Assembly (NCBI RefSeq): GCF_026153515.1
Contig: NZ_CP110644.1
Span: 1,207,501-1,271,500 of the forward strand
Direction: 5' to 3'
Origin: Pseudomonas sp. KU26590
GTDB lineage: Bacteria > Pseudomonadota > Gammaproteobacteria > Pseudomonadales > Pseudomonadaceae
DNA: 64,000 nucleotides
Shown here piece by piece: positions 49,417-60,598 of this stretch. Every line of letters starts with the position of its first letter. Position 1 is the first letter of the stretch. The position numbers and the translations under genes are program-made. The notes under the pieces were generated by a model that worked only from the letters and a program-made list of their open reading frames with translations, was not told the origin of the DNA and did not search any database.

Positions 49417-50250
49417 ATGACCATCATCGCCAGCTTGTTAAGAAGCGCCGAGTTGCCGGATTCTCCGACAGCACGTCTGGATGCAGAATTGTTGCTGGCC
49501 GCTGCCCTGGGCAAGCCGCGCAGTTTTCTGCACACCTGGCCCGAGCGTATTGTCAGCACCGAAGCGGCGCACGCATTCGACGGCTATCTCAAGCGTCGTC
49601 GAACCGGCGAACCCGTCGCTTATATCCTGGGCCTGCAAGGGTTCTGGAACATCGACCTGGAAGTCGCGCCCCATACGCTGATCCCACGGCCTGAAACCGA
49701 GATGCTGGTGGAGACCGCGCTGGAGCTTTTGCCCGGGGCGATTCCTCACACGCTGCTTGATCTCGGCACTGGCACCGGCGCCATCGCGCTGTCGCTGGCC
49801 AAGGATCGTCCGCAGTGGCGCGTCACGGCGGTGGATCGCGTTGAAGACGCGGTCGAGCTTGCCGAGCGCAATCGCCAGCGCCTGCATCTGGATAACGCGA
49901 AGGTCTTTCACAGCCACTGGTTCAGTGCCGTTGAAGGGCAGCGTTTCGACCTGATCCTGAGCAATCCTCCCTACATCGCTTCCAACGACCCGCACCTGGT
50001 CGAAGGTGACGTGCGCTTCGAGCCAAGCAGTGCGCTGGTCTCCGGCGCCGATGGCCTGGATGATCTGCGTTTGATTGTGTCCCAAGCGCCCGCGCACCTT
50101 GAAGCCGGCGGCTGGCTGTTGCTGGAGCATGGCTACGATCAAGGCGCGGCGGTGCGCGAGCTGTTGCTTGAGCACGGATTCGAAGAGATCAAGACCCGCC
50201 GCGATCTGGGCGACCACGAACGCATCACCTTCGGGCGAGTGCCGTGCTGA
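49417..50250 (+). CDS. prmC: Release factor glutamine methyltransferase
   Basis: A 277-residue SAM-dependent enzyme methylating the GGQ glutamine of RF1 and RF2. SAM motif DLGTGTGAIAL (115-125) and active site NPPY (183-186). It begins directly after the prfA stop. Confidence 0.97.
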   Translation: MTIIASLLRSAELPDSPTARLDAELLLAAALGKPRSFLHTWPERIVSTEAAHAFDGYLKRRRTGEPVAYILGLQGFWNIDLEVAPHTLIPRPETEMLVETALELLPGAIPHTLLDLGTGTGAIALSLAKDRPQWRVTAVDRVEDAVELAERNRQRLHLDNAKVFHSHWFSAVEGQRFDLILSNPPYIASNDPHLVEGDVRFEPSSALVSGADGLDDLRLIVSQAPAHLEAGGWLLLEHGYDQGAAVRELLLEHGFEEIKTRRDLGDHERITFGRVPC

Positions 50251-51017
50251 CGGACGAGGAACTGCTGCGCTATAGCCGGCAGATCCTTCTGCAACAAGTC
50301 GACATCGACGGTCAGCTACGCCTCAAGCAGAGCCGCGTGTTGATTGTCGGCCTCGGCGGACTGGGTTCGCCGGTGGCGTTGTACCTGGCGGCGGCGGGCG
50401 TCGGCGAGCTGCATCTGGCAGATTTCGACAGCGTCGATCTGACCAACCTGCAACGCCAGATCCTTCACGACACCCCGAGCGTGGGGCTGAGCAAAGTCGA
50501 TTCAGCCATCATCCGGCTGACCGCCATCAATCCACAGATAACATTGGTGGCGCATCGCGCGGCCCTTGATGTCGACTCACTGGCGGCAGCCGTTGCCGGG
50601 GTCGATGTGGTGCTGGACTGTTCGGACAATTTCTCGACGCGCGAGGCGGTCAATGCTGCCTGCGTCGCCGCGTGCAAGCCACTGGTCAGCGGCGCCGCGA
50701 TCCGCCTGGAAGCGCAACTGTCGGTGTTCGATCCGCGTCGTCCGGAAAGTCCTTGCTACCACTGCCTGTACGGGCACGGTAGCGAGACCGAACTGACCTG
50801 CAGCGAGGCTGGCGTGCTCGGCCCGTTGGTGGGGTTGGTCGGCAGTTTGCAGGCCCTTGAGGCCCTCAAGCTGTTGGCCGGCTTTGGCGAACCGATGGTG
50901 GGCCGACTGCTGCTGATCGATGCCTTGAGCACGCGATTCCGCGAATTGAAGGTCAAGCGCGATCCTGGCTGCAGCGTGTGCGGTAACGGTCTGCGAGCTG
51001 CCACCGAGCATGAATAG
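50244..51017 (+). CDS. moeB: Molybdopterin-synthase adenylyltransferase (ThiF/MoeB family)
   Basis: 257 residues from GTG 50244, overlapping prmC by seven bases. Nucleotide-binding [14 protein letters not shown] (about 32-45), the [13 protein letters not shown] signature, and zinc ligands CYHC and CSVC. It adenylates a ubiquitin-like sulphur carrier (MoaD, or ThiS in some species). No mo- or thi- genes are adjacent, so the exact partner is inferred. Confidence 0.93.
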   Translation: MLTDEELLRYSRQILLQQVDIDGQLRLKQSRVLIVGLGGLGSPVALYLAAAGVGELHLADFDSVDLTNLQRQILHDTPSVGLSKVDSAIIRLTAINPQITLVAHRAALDVDSLAAAVAGVDVVLDCSDNFSTREAVNAACVAACKPLVSGAAIRLEAQLSVFDPRRPESPCYHCLYGHGSETELTCSEAGVLGPLVGLVGSLQALEALKLLAGFGEPMVGRLLLIDALSTRFRELKVKRDPGCSVCGNGLRAATEHE

Positions 51018-51810
51018 AGACAGCGACGCGCCGGTGGCGGTGTTTGATTCCGGCGTCGGCGGGTTGTCGGTGCTGGCGGAAATACAGCAACTGCTGCCAC
51101 AGGAATCATTGCTCTACGTCGCCGACTGCGGCCACATTCCCTACGGCGAGAAAACCCCCGAATTCATTCGTGAGCGTTGCGCGACGATTGCCGAGTTCTT
51201 CCACCATCAGCGCGCCAAAGCGCTGGTGATCGCCTGCAATACGGCGACGGTGGCCGGCATCGCTGACTTGCGCGTCCGCTATCCTGACTGGCCGCTGGTG
51301 GGCATGGAGCCAGCGGTCAAACCTGCCGCCGCGGCGACGCGAACCGGTGTCGTCGGTGTGTTGGCGACCACGGGCACTTTGCAAAGCGCCAAGTTCGCCG
51401 CGTTACTTGATCGCTTCGCGGCGGATGTTCAAGTCATCACGCAGCCTTGTCCGGGGCTGGTGGAGTTGATTGAAACGGGTGATCTGGTCAGCCCGACGAT
51501 TCGCCATTTGCTGCAGGGTTACGTCGCGCCGTTACTCGCTGCGGGATGCGACACCATCATTCTGGGCTGCACCCATTACCCGTTTCTCAAGCCGTTGCTG
51601 CGGGAAATGATCCCGGCGTCCATCACGCTGATCGACACCGGCGCCGCTGTAGCCCGGCAGTTGCAGCGGTTATTGAGCGAGCACGAGTTGTTGGCGAGCG
51701 GTCATCCTCGGACTGCTCAGTTCTGGACGACCGGCGATCCAGAAGATTTCAGAAACGTCCTACGCGTGCTTTGTATCAAATCCGACAATGTGCGAAGCTT
51801 CGTTTCGTGA
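51010..51810 (+). CDS. murI: Glutamate racemase
   Basis: A 266-residue enzyme making D-glutamate for peptidoglycan. The two catalytic cysteines are in place: Cys76 (ACNTAT) and the Cys of GCTHYP near 187; the N-terminal [10 protein letters not shown] is typical. It overlaps moeB by eight bases, closing the hemA-prfA-prmC-moeB-murI operon. Confidence 0.96.
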   Translation: MNRDSDAPVAVFDSGVGGLSVLAEIQQLLPQESLLYVADCGHIPYGEKTPEFIRERCATIAEFFHHQRAKALVIACNTATVAGIADLRVRYPDWPLVGMEPAVKPAAAATRTGVVGVLATTGTLQSAKFAALLDRFAADVQVITQPCPGLVELIETGDLVSPTIRHLLQGYVAPLLAAGCDTIILGCTHYPFLKPLLREMIPASITLIDTGAAVARQLQRLLSEHELLASGHPRTAQFWTTGDPEDFRNVLRVLCIKSDNVRSFVS

Positions 51811-51923
51811 AAAAAACGTGAATCGCTTCGTCTGTGGGTGAACTAACGTTCAGCCGCCGGCTTCTACAGCACTTCTGTCGATATAAAAAATTTCTAACTG
51901 CTTTCGAAAATAGGATGTTTCAG

Positions 51924-52442
51924 ATGAAGCGACTGTTTTGTTTGGCTGCGATTGCGGCTGCGTTGCTGGGTCAAAGCGCAATTGCTCAAGCTGATGGGGT
52001 CGAGCTTTCCGTAGGACACACTGGCGAATCCACGATGACGTATCGTCTGGGCGCGCAATTTGATTGGGATCAAAGCTGGTGGCAAACCGGTGTCGGTCGC
52101 CTGACCGGTTACTGGAGCGGCGCTTACACGTATTGGGAAGGCGACAAGAGCTCAAGCAACAACAGCCTGTCGTTTTCCCCGGTATTCGTTTATGAGTTTT
52201 CGGGTGAGAGCGTCAAGCCTTACATCGAAGCCGGTATCGGCGCCGCTGTATTCCAGCGCACTGAAGTGGAAGGTAACAAGCTGGGCAGCGCGTTCCAGTT
52301 TGAAGACCGTCTGGGTTTTGGTCTGCGCTTCGCGGGCGGACATGAAGTTGGCCTGCGCGCCACTCACTATTCCAACGGCGGCATGACCACTAACAACGAC
52401 GGCATCGAAAGCTACGCGATTCATTACACGATGCCGTTTTAA
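51924..52442 (+). CDS. pagL: Lipid A 3-O-deacylase PagL
   Basis: 172 residues from ATG 51924 (AGGA eight bases upstream); the frame's earlier start lacks a site. A signal peptide ending at AQA-23 precedes an eight-stranded outer-membrane barrel ending in Phe. Catalytic His148 and Ser150 are in THYSNGG, with an acidic residue shortly after. PagL removes the 3-linked acyl chain of lipid A and dampens host recognition. Monocistronic; 110 bp after murI. Confidence 0.92.
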   Translation: MKRLFCLAAIAAALLGQSAIAQADGVELSVGHTGESTMTYRLGAQFDWDQSWWQTGVGRLTGYWSGAYTYWEGDKSSSNNSLSFSPVFVYEFSGESVKPYIEAGIGAAVFQRTEVEGNKLGSAFQFEDRLGFGLRFAGGHEVGLRATHYSNGGMTTNNDGIESYAIHYTMPF

Positions 52443-52499
52443 ACGCTACACCGCTTTATTGCAGAGCGGGCCTGACCGCAATGGCAACGTATTACCCGA

Positions 52500-52612
52500 T
52501 TGTTCCCGGCTGAAGCCGGTCCTACAGACGCAGTACGTGCACTTGGTTTGACTGGCTGAAGCCGGTCCTGCTGACACAGCACCTGTTAGGACCGGCTTTA
52601 GCCGGGAATGTG
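52500..52612. repeat. REP-like triplet
   Basis: GGCTGAAGCCGGTCCTAC at about 52508, a second copy with one change at about 52552, and an inverted copy (AGGACCGGCTTTAGCC) at about 52590. A Pseudomonas repeat family different from the TGTAGGAGCG type seen elsewhere in the window. Confidence 0.85.
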
Positions 52613-52673
52613 TCAGCCAGCGCAGCTGGTGCAGACAAACATCAAATCCCGGGCTTCCTGCTCACCTCGACCA

Positions 52674-52985
52674 TTACAAATAAGCCGTCGCAATCCCTTC
52701 GCGCTCGGCAATACACTCCGGCGCACCCATTTCGAACTCCCTGCAAATCAAGGGCCGACGGTCGTAGATCGTGCACATCATCGTGTCGCGATCCAGTGCC
52801 GCGCACCAGCCATCGTCCAGGCGCAGCATGACTTCGCCGCCCCAGTCATCGGTGTCGATGTAACGCTCGGGCACACCGGTGTCGGTGATCAACATGACTT
52901 CCAGCTGACAGCAGCAGGCCGCGCAGGTGGAACACGTGATAGCGGGTTCGGCAGGGAGTTGAAGCGAGGGGATAACAGTCGTCAT
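52674..52985 (-). CDS. YkgJ-family cysteine cluster protein
   Basis: 103 residues with the family's Cys pattern: a CxxCxxCC cluster near residue 18 and later Cys in WCAALD, MCTIYDRRPLICREF and PEC. Probably binds zinc or an iron-sulphur cluster; role unknown. It lies just downstream of phrB on the same strand and may be part of its operon. Confidence 0.88.
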   Translation of the reverse strand: MTTVIPSLQLPAEPAITCSTCAACCCQLEVMLITDTGVPERYIDTDDWGGEVMLRLDDGWCAALDRDTMMCTIYDRRPLICREFEMGAPECIAEREGIATAYL

Positions 52986-53038
52986 GGGCGGCAGTTTAAA
53001 TCACCGCGCAGCGGACAGCTAACCGGGGTGACGAATGC

Positions 53039-54490
53039 TCACCCATTCTCCTGCGTCTCGGCCTGTCGTTGCGGCAGCGACTTGAACGCTTGCAGGGCGC
53101 GCTCGCGGCTGGCTTTCAAATCGACGATGGGCGCGGGGTAACTTTCCACGCCGAACAGCCCGCCCAGCGCGGCAGGGTTATGAATGTCGCGCTTGTTCAA
53201 CTCAGCCAGTTCAGGCACCCACTGCTTGATGAATCGACCTTCAGGGTCAAAGCGCTCCGACTGACTTTGCGGATTGAAAATCCGGAAGTAGGGCGACGCG
53301 TCAGTGCCGGTTGATGAACTCCACTGCCAGCCACCGTTGTTCGAGGCCAGATCGCCGTCGATCAGGTGCTGCATGAAGTAGCGTTCACCCTCGCGCCAGT
53401 CGATCAGCAGATTCTTGGTCAGGAACATTGCCGTAATCATCCGCAGGCGGTTGTGCATCCAGCCGGTTTCAAGCATCTGGCGCATGGCTGCATCGACAAT
53501 CGGCAGCCCGGTCCGTCCCTGTTGCCAGGCTTCGAGATCCTTCGGCGAATGGCGCCATTTCACTGCTTCTGTTTCCGGGCGGAAGGCGCGATGACGGGAG
53601 ACACGGGGGAAGCCCACCAGCACATGCTTGTAGAACTCACGCCAGAGCAGCTCGGTGATCCAGGTCACTGAACCCGGATTACCGGTTTCAAACTCGCCAT
53701 TATTGCTGCGCAGTGCCGAATGCAGGCACTGGCGCGGGGAAATCACGCCGGCCGCGAGGTACGCAGACAGCTGGCTGGTGCCAGGCTTGGCGGGGAAGTC
53801 GCGTTCTTGATCGTAGTAATGCACTTGCTCGTCGGTGAAGTTGTGCAGGCGATCACGCGCTTCATCTTCGCCGGCGGGCCAGAGCGAGCGCAGGGTGTCA
53901 GTCGGCGCGGCGAAACCCTTGACCGCATCCGGAACGGCATCGCTTTTGATAGACAGCTTCTGCTGCGGCTTGGGCCGTGCAACCAGCGCCGGCATCGAGT
54001 AATGCAAGCGGGCATAACAGACCTTGCGAAACTGGGTGAAAACCTTGAAATAGCCACCGCTTTTAGTCAGCACGCTGCCCGGCTGAAAAAACAGCTGGTC
54101 GAGGTGACGACGAAAGAGAATGCCGGCGCCGTCGAGTGCTGCCTCCACCTCACGATCACGTCTGGTCTCATTGATGCCGTACTCGTCGTTGACGTGCACG
54201 CTCTCGATCCCGTGCTGCTGACACAATTCAAGGATCGCCTTCGGCGCCTGCGCCCACGTGTCTGCATGGACAATCAGCAAAGGGACGTTCAGCGCTTCAA
54301 GCGCCTTGCTCAATTCGCGGAGGTTGCGCAGCCAGAAATCGACTTTGCATGGGGCATCGTCATGGCTCTGCCACTGGCCGGGGCTGATCATGTACACGGC
54401 GAGGGTAGGGCCCTGCTCCATGGCAGCGCTCAGCGCGGTGTTGTCGTGCACACGCAGGTCGCTGCGCAGCCATATCAATTGCATGGTCAT
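53039..54490 (-). CDS. phrB: Deoxyribodipyrimidine photolyase
   Basis: A 483-residue class I CPD photolyase. N-terminal antenna domain (LIWLRSDLRVHDNTAL) and C-terminal FAD domain with TSQLSAYLAAGVISPR, WREFYKH, the Trp-rich electron path, and NNGGWQWSSSTGTDA. It repairs UV cyclobutane dimers using light. It follows the MerR-type regulator gene by 3 bp; ATG 54484 two codons later is an alternative start. Confidence 0.96.
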   Translation of the reverse strand: MTMQLIWLRSDLRVHDNTALSAAMEQGPTLAVYMISPGQWQSHDDAPCKVDFWLRNLRELSKALEALNVPLLIVHADTWAQAPKAILELCQQHGIESVHVNDEYGINETRRDREVEAALDGAGILFRRHLDQLFFQPGSVLTKSGGYFKVFTQFRKVCYARLHYSMPALVARPKPQQKLSIKSDAVPDAVKGFAAPTDTLRSLWPAGEDEARDRLHNFTDEQVHYYDQERDFPAKPGTSQLSAYLAAGVISPRQCLHSALRSNNGEFETGNPGSVTWITELLWREFYKHVLVGFPRVSRHRAFRPETEAVKWRHSPKDLEAWQQGRTGLPIVDAAMRQMLETGWMHNRLRMITAMFLTKNLLIDWREGERYFMQHLIDGDLASNNGGWQWSSSTGTDASPYFRIFNPQSQSERFDPEGRFIKQWVPELAELNKRDIHNPAALGGLFGVESYPAPIVDLKASRERALQAFKSLPQRQAETQENG

Positions 54491-54493
54491 TCC

Positions 54494-55432
54494 TTAGATG
54501 AGCCCCAGTCGTTGCAAAGCGGCTTGGGCGGTCAAAGGGTCTTCAGCCAGAGAAAGACCGGCGACTTCGCCCTCGGCTGCGGATAACTCCGTCGAATGAA
54601 TGCGCACCGCGGGCCCGACGATCAGCTTCGGGCACTCGATGTTGTGCAGCAGGCGGGGCAACTGGCCGACGTTCAGCGACTTGCTGGAATACAACAGCAC
54701 CGCGCGCGGCTTGAGGTATTCGCAGGCCAGGGCCAGCTCGCCGGCCGGCAACGGCCAATCGAACACTTCCACCGGGCACTCGGCGCTGCTGAGTAGCCAT
54801 GCGGTCAGCCACAAGTGCGGTTCGAGCGGCAGATCGGACTGGTTGACCAGCAGCAAGGGCGCGCCGCTGACCTGACGATTGTTGTGGTACAGCCGCGCGC
54901 CGAACTTGCTGCGCAGCCACGAGTAGAAAAACACCCGCTCCAGCTGCGCGCCGAACTGGCCCTGCCAGCGCTGCTCAAGGGACGCCAGCAGCGGCAGCAG
55001 CAGTTGTTCACAGAGCGTGCGCGGCGGATACAGCGACATCGCGCGGTTGAGCGAATCATCGAGGCGTCGCTCGGCCAGGGCGCCAATCGCTTCCTGAAGG
55101 GTCTGGCGAAGAATGTCCCAGTCGTTCTCGACACTCGGCGCTGGCGCCTGCTGGTCGTCGATCAACTGCTTGACCTGACTGACCGACACGCCGCGGTTGA
55201 GCCACGTGAGGATGGTCAGCACGCGGTCCACATGCTCGTTGCTGTAAAGCCTATGGCCCTTGGGCGTGCGGTGCGGAACGATGAGGCCGTAACGGCGCTC
55301 CCAGGCGCGCAGCGTTACAGCGTTCACGCCGGTCAGGCGGGCGATTTCGCGAATCGGCAGCCAGCCATTTTCAAAGGCGCTCGCGGGGTCTTGCGGGTCG
55401 CCTTCCGGCGGTTCTTGCTCAATAGGGGTCAT
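54494..55432 (-). CDS. MerR-family regulator, class II LitR-like
   Basis: 312 residues from ATG 55432, two bases after the preceding stop; the upstream frame extension lies within the preceding gene. The N-terminal MerR helix-turn-helix (IREIARLTGVNAVTLRAWERRYG, about 25-47) is followed by a region laid out like the cobalamin cap and Rossmann domains of CarH/LitR. The cap has LERVFF where B12-binding members have E-H, so cobalamin binding is doubtful. Class II LitR proteins control photolyase genes in response to light in P. putida; the same role is likely here. Confidence 0.82.
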   Translation of the reverse strand: MTPIEQEPPEGDPQDPASAFENGWLPIREIARLTGVNAVTLRAWERRYGLIVPHRTPKGHRLYSNEHVDRVLTILTWLNRGVSVSQVKQLIDDQQAPAPSVENDWDILRQTLQEAIGALAERRLDDSLNRAMSLYPPRTLCEQLLLPLLASLEQRWQGQFGAQLERVFFYSWLRSKFGARLYHNNRQVSGAPLLLVNQSDLPLEPHLWLTAWLLSSAECPVEVFDWPLPAGELALACEYLKPRAVLLYSSKSLNVGQLPRLLHNIECPKLIVGPAVRIHSTELSAAEGEVAGLSLAEDPLTAQAALQRLGLI

Positions 55433-55434
55433 GG

Positions 55435-56415
55435 TCAAATCGCGTTGCGCAGACTGAGGTTTTCCGGATGCGGCTGCAGATAAACCTGCAGCGCAATGTA
55501 CGGATCGGGGTGTCGGCGGAAATGGTGTTTGAGCAGCGTCAGCGGCACCACCAGCGGCACAATGCCTTGGTGGTACTGATTGATGACGCCCTGGATTTCT
55601 TTCTTGTCGGATGTACTGAGTGTCTGGCGCAGATAGCCGCACAGATGCTGCAACACGTTGGTGTGGGTGCGCCGGGTCGCCGGCTTCTTCAGCGCGCTCA
55701 TCAACTGACTGAAATAGCGCGGGGCAATTTCGGCCGGGTCATTTCGGCCCATGGTGCCCAACAGATTCCCCAGCGCCTTGTACTGAACCGGGTCGTTTGC
55801 CATCAGCTGATATTTATAGCGGGCGTGAAACTCGGTGAGCGCACGGCGAGTGATGCCGCTTTTCAGCAGCGTCTGCCAGGCGGCATAGGCGAACACGCGG
55901 GTAATGAAATTCTCCCGCAGAACGGGGTCATTCAAACGGCCGTCTTCTTCGACCGGCAGATCAGGCTGACGCGTGCAGAACGCCTGGGCATAAATGCCGC
56001 GTCCGCCGGTCTCGAACGGCACGCCGTTATCGCGGTAAACCTTGACGCGCTCCAGGCCACACGACGGGGATTTCTGCATGAAGATGTAGCCGCAGATGTC
56101 GCTCATTTCGGTAGCCATGTGCTCGCCGTAATCGGCCAGTTGCTGGGTGACATTCATCTCATGATGAACGCTGCCGATCGCCTGTGGGTGATCGGGGTCA
56201 CCCACCAAACGGATGGCTTCGCGAGGAATGCCCATGCCGATGGCGACCTCAGGGCAGGCGGGCACAAAATCGAAATATTCGGTGAGGGCCCGGGTCAGAA
56301 GGTGCGATTCCTTATGCCCGCCATTGAACCTGACCTCCACACCCATCAGGCAGGCGCTGACGCCCAGCTTGGGTTTGGAAGCTTGCTCTGATGAATGATC
56401 GAGTACAGCAGACAT
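55435..56415 (-). CDS. DUF523 and DUF1722 protein (YbgA-like)
   Basis: 326 residues. N-terminal DUF523 (VSACLMGVEVRFNGGHK, later SPSCGLERVKVY; about 15-165) is fused to C-terminal DUF1722 (about 195-310). YbgA-type proteins are regular neighbours of photolyase genes. Function unknown; conserved Cys suggest metal or cluster binding. A good sigma-70 promoter and TGTAC motifs lie upstream. Confidence 0.9.
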   Translation of the reverse strand: MSAVLDHSSEQASKPKLGVSACLMGVEVRFNGGHKESHLLTRALTEYFDFVPACPEVAIGMGIPREAIRLVGDPDHPQAIGSVHHEMNVTQQLADYGEHMATEMSDICGYIFMQKSPSCGLERVKVYRDNGVPFETGGRGIYAQAFCTRQPDLPVEEDGRLNDPVLRENFITRVFAYAAWQTLLKSGITRRALTEFHARYKYQLMANDPVQYKALGNLLGTMGRNDPAEIAPRYFSQLMSALKKPATRRTHTNVLQHLCGYLRQTLSTSDKKEIQGVINQYHQGIVPLVVPLTLLKHHFRRHPDPYIALQVYLQPHPENLSLRNAI

Positions 56416-56454
56416 GACAAACCCTCGATGAACTTCTTATACAGATCCGTTTCT

Positions 56455-56511
56455 CTGTACAACATTTGCCCATCATAGGTTTGTCGCAGTGCAAGTCAAA
56501 TAATTTGTACG
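56455..56511 (-). promoter_or_regulatory. Promoter and operator motifs of the photolyase operon
   Basis: On the minus strand, TTGACT (56499-56494) and TATGAT (56477-56472) are spaced 16 bp, a good -35/-10 pair. TTGTACAG (56462-56455) lies at the expected transcript start, and CGTACAAA (56511-56504) just upstream of the -35. TTGTACAG recurs before the FAD oxidoreductase gene. Confidence 0.6.
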
Positions 56512-56585
56512 AGATCGGCGAATGAAGCGACAAGGTGCGGGAAATCAGCCGCATTTACAGGGTTGTGCGGCGATTTTAGGGCGAT

Positions 56586-57931
<1,346 letters not shown>

Positions 57932-58083
57932 TCAACTGCGCGATCGGGCTGTCCTAAAGAGCAGCAGTGGAGTGGATCGCCGTAACCTGACCTAAAGTGG
58001 AGTGATGACTCCGCGCACGAGCTCATGGCTTGTGCAGAAATAGACTCCGCAATTGCGATGAACGCCACGTAAGGAACTCAGTC

Positions 58084-58986
58084 ATGCACATCTTGCTGAC
58101 CGGCGGTACAGGCTTGATAGGGCGTCGTTTGTGTAAACACTGGCTCGCGCAGGGCCATCAACTGACGGTCCTGAGTCGCAAACCCGATGAAGTGGCGCGG
58201 CTGTGCGGCGCCAATGTTCGCGGGGTTGCCCACTTTGATGACATTGGCAGCCAGCACGTCGATGCGGTGGTCAATCTGGCGGGCGCGCCCATCGCCGACC
58301 GCCCGTGGACGCGCAAACGCAAAATATTGCTGTGGGACAGCCGCATCACCCTGACCGAGCAACTCGTCACCTGGCTGGAGCGGCGCGAGCAGAAGCCCGA
58401 GGTGCTGGTTTCAGGTTCGGCCGTCGGCTGGTATGGCGACGGCGGTGAGCGCGAGCTCGACGAAAGCGCGCAACCGGTCAGTGAAGATTTCGCCAGCCGC
58501 CTGTGCATTGCCTGGGAAGAGACCGCGCAACGTGCCGAAACCTTGGGCATTCGCGTGGTGCTGGTGCGCACCGGTCTGGTATTGGCCGACGAAGGCGGCA
58601 TGCTGCAACGTCTGTTGCCACCGTTCAAGATGGGCATGGGCGGGCCGATCGGCAACGGACGCCAATGGATGCCGTGGGTTCACATCGAGGATCAAATCGC
58701 CCTGATTGATTTTCTGATGAACCGGGACGACGCACGAGGTCCTTATAATGCCTGCGCGCCATCACCGGCCCGCAATCGGGATTTCGCCAAGACGCTTGCG
58801 TCTGTGCTGCACCGCCCGTCATTCATGCCGATGCCGGCCGTCGCGCTTCGTTTGTTGCTGGGCGAGCTGTCGATCCTGCTGCTGGGCGGTCAACGCGCTC
58901 GGCCAGACCGTCTGCAAGAGGCGGGTTTCACTTTCCGATTCACTGATCTGCGCGCGGCCCTGGAAAATCTTCTGGGCCGCCACTGA
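58084..58986 (+). CDS. TIGR01777-family NAD-dependent epimerase-like protein
   Basis: 300 residues from ATG 58084 (AAGGA eight bases upstream). N-terminal Rossmann motif [13 protein letters not shown] (about 4-16), VNLAGAPI, and the C-terminal DUF1731 part fit the YfcH/TIGR01777 family. Substrate unknown. It is followed by hemH after 14 bp, probably in one transcript. Confidence 0.9.
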   Translation: MHILLTGGTGLIGRRLCKHWLAQGHQLTVLSRKPDEVARLCGANVRGVAHFDDIGSQHVDAVVNLAGAPIADRPWTRKRKILLWDSRITLTEQLVTWLERREQKPEVLVSGSAVGWYGDGGERELDESAQPVSEDFASRLCIAWEETAQRAETLGIRVVLVRTGLVLADEGGMLQRLLPPFKMGMGGPIGNGRQWMPWVHIEDQIALIDFLMNRDDARGPYNACAPSPARNRDFAKTLASVLHRPSFMPMPAVALRLLLGELSILLLGGQRARPDRLQEAGFTFRFTDLRAALENLLGRH

Positions 58987-59000
58987 CATCAAGGTGTTGC

Positions 59001-60029
59001 ATGACCGATCACGCTTTATTGCTGGTTAACCTGGGCTCACCGGCGTCCACGTCGGTCGCTGACGTGCGCCGCTACCTCAATCAGTTCCTGATGGACCCTT
59101 ACGTTATTGACGTGCCGTGGCCAGTGCGTCGCCTGATCGTCTCACTGATTCTGATCAAGCGCCCGGAGCAGTCCGCCCATGCTTACGCGTCAATCTGGTG
59201 GGATGAGGGTTCGCCGCTGGTAGTGCTGAGCAAGCGACTTCAGCAGGCCATGGTCAATGAGTGGAAACACGGCCCGGTCGAACTGGCGATGCGTTACGGC
59301 GAGCCTTCGATTGAAACTGTGCTCACGCGCCTGGCAGCCCAGGGCATCAAAAAGGTCACGCTGGCGCCGCTGTATCCGCAGTTTGCCGACAGCACCGTGA
59401 CCACGGTGATTGAAGAAGCCAAACGCGTTGTCAGTGCCAGGAAGCTGAATTTCGACTTCTCGCTGCTGAAGCCGTTCTTCAATCAGCAGGAATACCTCGA
59501 TGCCCTGGTGGCCAGTGTGCGGCCGCATTTGCAGCAGGATTACGATCATCTGTTGCTGAGTTTTCACGGTCTGCCCGAGCGGCATCTCACCAAGCTCGAC
59601 CCGACGGGCAATCACTGTTTCAAGAGCGGCAACTGCTGTGAAACGGCGTCGCCTGAGGTGCTCGCCGTCTGCTACCGCGCGCAGTGCATGCGTTCAGCGG
59701 TAGAGTTCGCCAAGCTGATGGGAATTCCCGATGGCAAGTGGTCGGTGTCGTTTCAGTCGCGTCTGGGCCGCGCCAAGTGGATCGAACCCTACACCGAACC
59801 GCACCTGGCCGAGCTGGCGGCTCAAGGCGTGAAGAAGCTGCTGGTCATGTGCCCGGCGTTTGTCGCGGACTGCATCGAGACGCTGGAAGAGATCGGTGAT
59901 CGTGGTGCCGAGCAGTTCAGGGAAGCGGGGGGCGAGGAGCTGGTGCTGATTCCATGCCTGAACGATGACCCGAACTGGGCGAAGGCGCTGAATACATTGT
60001 GCGAAAAGGCACCGGCGATGGTCGTGTAA
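59001..60029 (+). CDS. hemH: Ferrochelatase
   Basis: A 342-residue enzyme inserting Fe2+ into protoporphyrin IX, the last step of haem synthesis. The iron-side His189 is in [11 protein letters not shown], and the conserved Glu region [12 protein letters not shown] is near the C terminus. AAGGTG precedes the start. Confidence 0.96.
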   Translation: MTDHALLLVNLGSPASTSVADVRRYLNQFLMDPYVIDVPWPVRRLIVSLILIKRPEQSAHAYASIWWDEGSPLVVLSKRLQQAMVNEWKHGPVELAMRYGEPSIETVLTRLAAQGIKKVTLAPLYPQFADSTVTTVIEEAKRVVSARKLNFDFSLLKPFFNQQEYLDALVASVRPHLQQDYDHLLLSFHGLPERHLTKLDPTGNHCFKSGNCCETASPEVLAVCYRAQCMRSAVEFAKLMGIPDGKWSVSFQSRLGRAKWIEPYTEPHLAELAAQGVKKLLVMCPAFVADCIETLEEIGDRGAEQFREAGGEELVLIPCLNDDPNWAKALNTLCEKAPAMVV

Positions 60030-60040
60030 TAACGCGAGCT

Positions 60041-60540
60041 CAGGTGTTTGCAAAATCCACTGTAGGAGCGCGCTTGCCCGCGAAGGCGTGTGTCCAGTCG
60101 CCATCTATGAATCTGATACATCGCATTCGCCAGCAAACCGGCTCAGATTGGGCATACGCTGACTGTCTCAGGTGTGAGCAAGATCCACTGTAGGAGCGCG
60201 CTTGCCCGCGAAGGCGTGTGTTCAGTCGCCATGGATGTGTCGCGACACCCGCATTCGCCAGCAAGCCGGCTCCTATAGATTGGGGATACACCGACTGTCT
60301 CAGGTGTGAGCAAGATCCACTGTAGGAGCGCGCTTGCCCGCGAAGGCGTGTGTCCAGTCGCCATCTATGAATCTGATACATCGCATTCGCCAGCAAACCG
60401 GCTCAGATTGGGCATACGCTGACTGTCTCAGGTGTGAGCAAGATCCACTGTAGGAGGCGGCTTGCTGGCGAAGACGTCCGTCCAGTCGACATCGATGAAC
60501 CTGATCTACCGCGTTCGCGAGCATGCTCACTCCTGCAGAT
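60041..60540. repeat. Tandem array of about 130-bp REP-containing units
   Basis: Four units begin at about 60041, 60169, 60301 and 60429 (periods 128, 132, 128). Each has TGTAGGAGCGCGCTTGCCCG (unit 4 with changes), a variable middle, an inverted half (GCATTCGCCAGCAA.CCGGCTC) and a CAGGTGTGAGCAAGATCCAC linker. 60061-60188 and 60321-60448 appear identical; unit 2 differs in the middle and unit 4 is the most diverged. No gene lies here. Confidence 0.92.
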
Positions 60541-60547
60541 TCTCAGC

Positions 60548-60584
60548 AAAAAAAGGGGCATCACGTGAGTGATGCCCCTTTTTC
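60548..60584. terminator. Bidirectional terminator between hemH and uraA
   Basis: Hairpin AAAAAGGGGCATCAC-GTGA-GTGATGCCCCTTTTT with A and T tracts on each side. Confidence 0.88.
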
Positions 60585-60598
60585 ATAACGCTTCCGAA

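Noticed and set aside
60040..60530. Minus-strand frames with repeated peptide segments over the REP array.
   Set aside because: The repetition comes from the DNA repeat itself; these are not genes.
60041..60540. Possible CRISPR array because of regular repeats.
   Set aside because: Units are about 130 bp, with REP palindromes and non-unique spacers; no cas genes.
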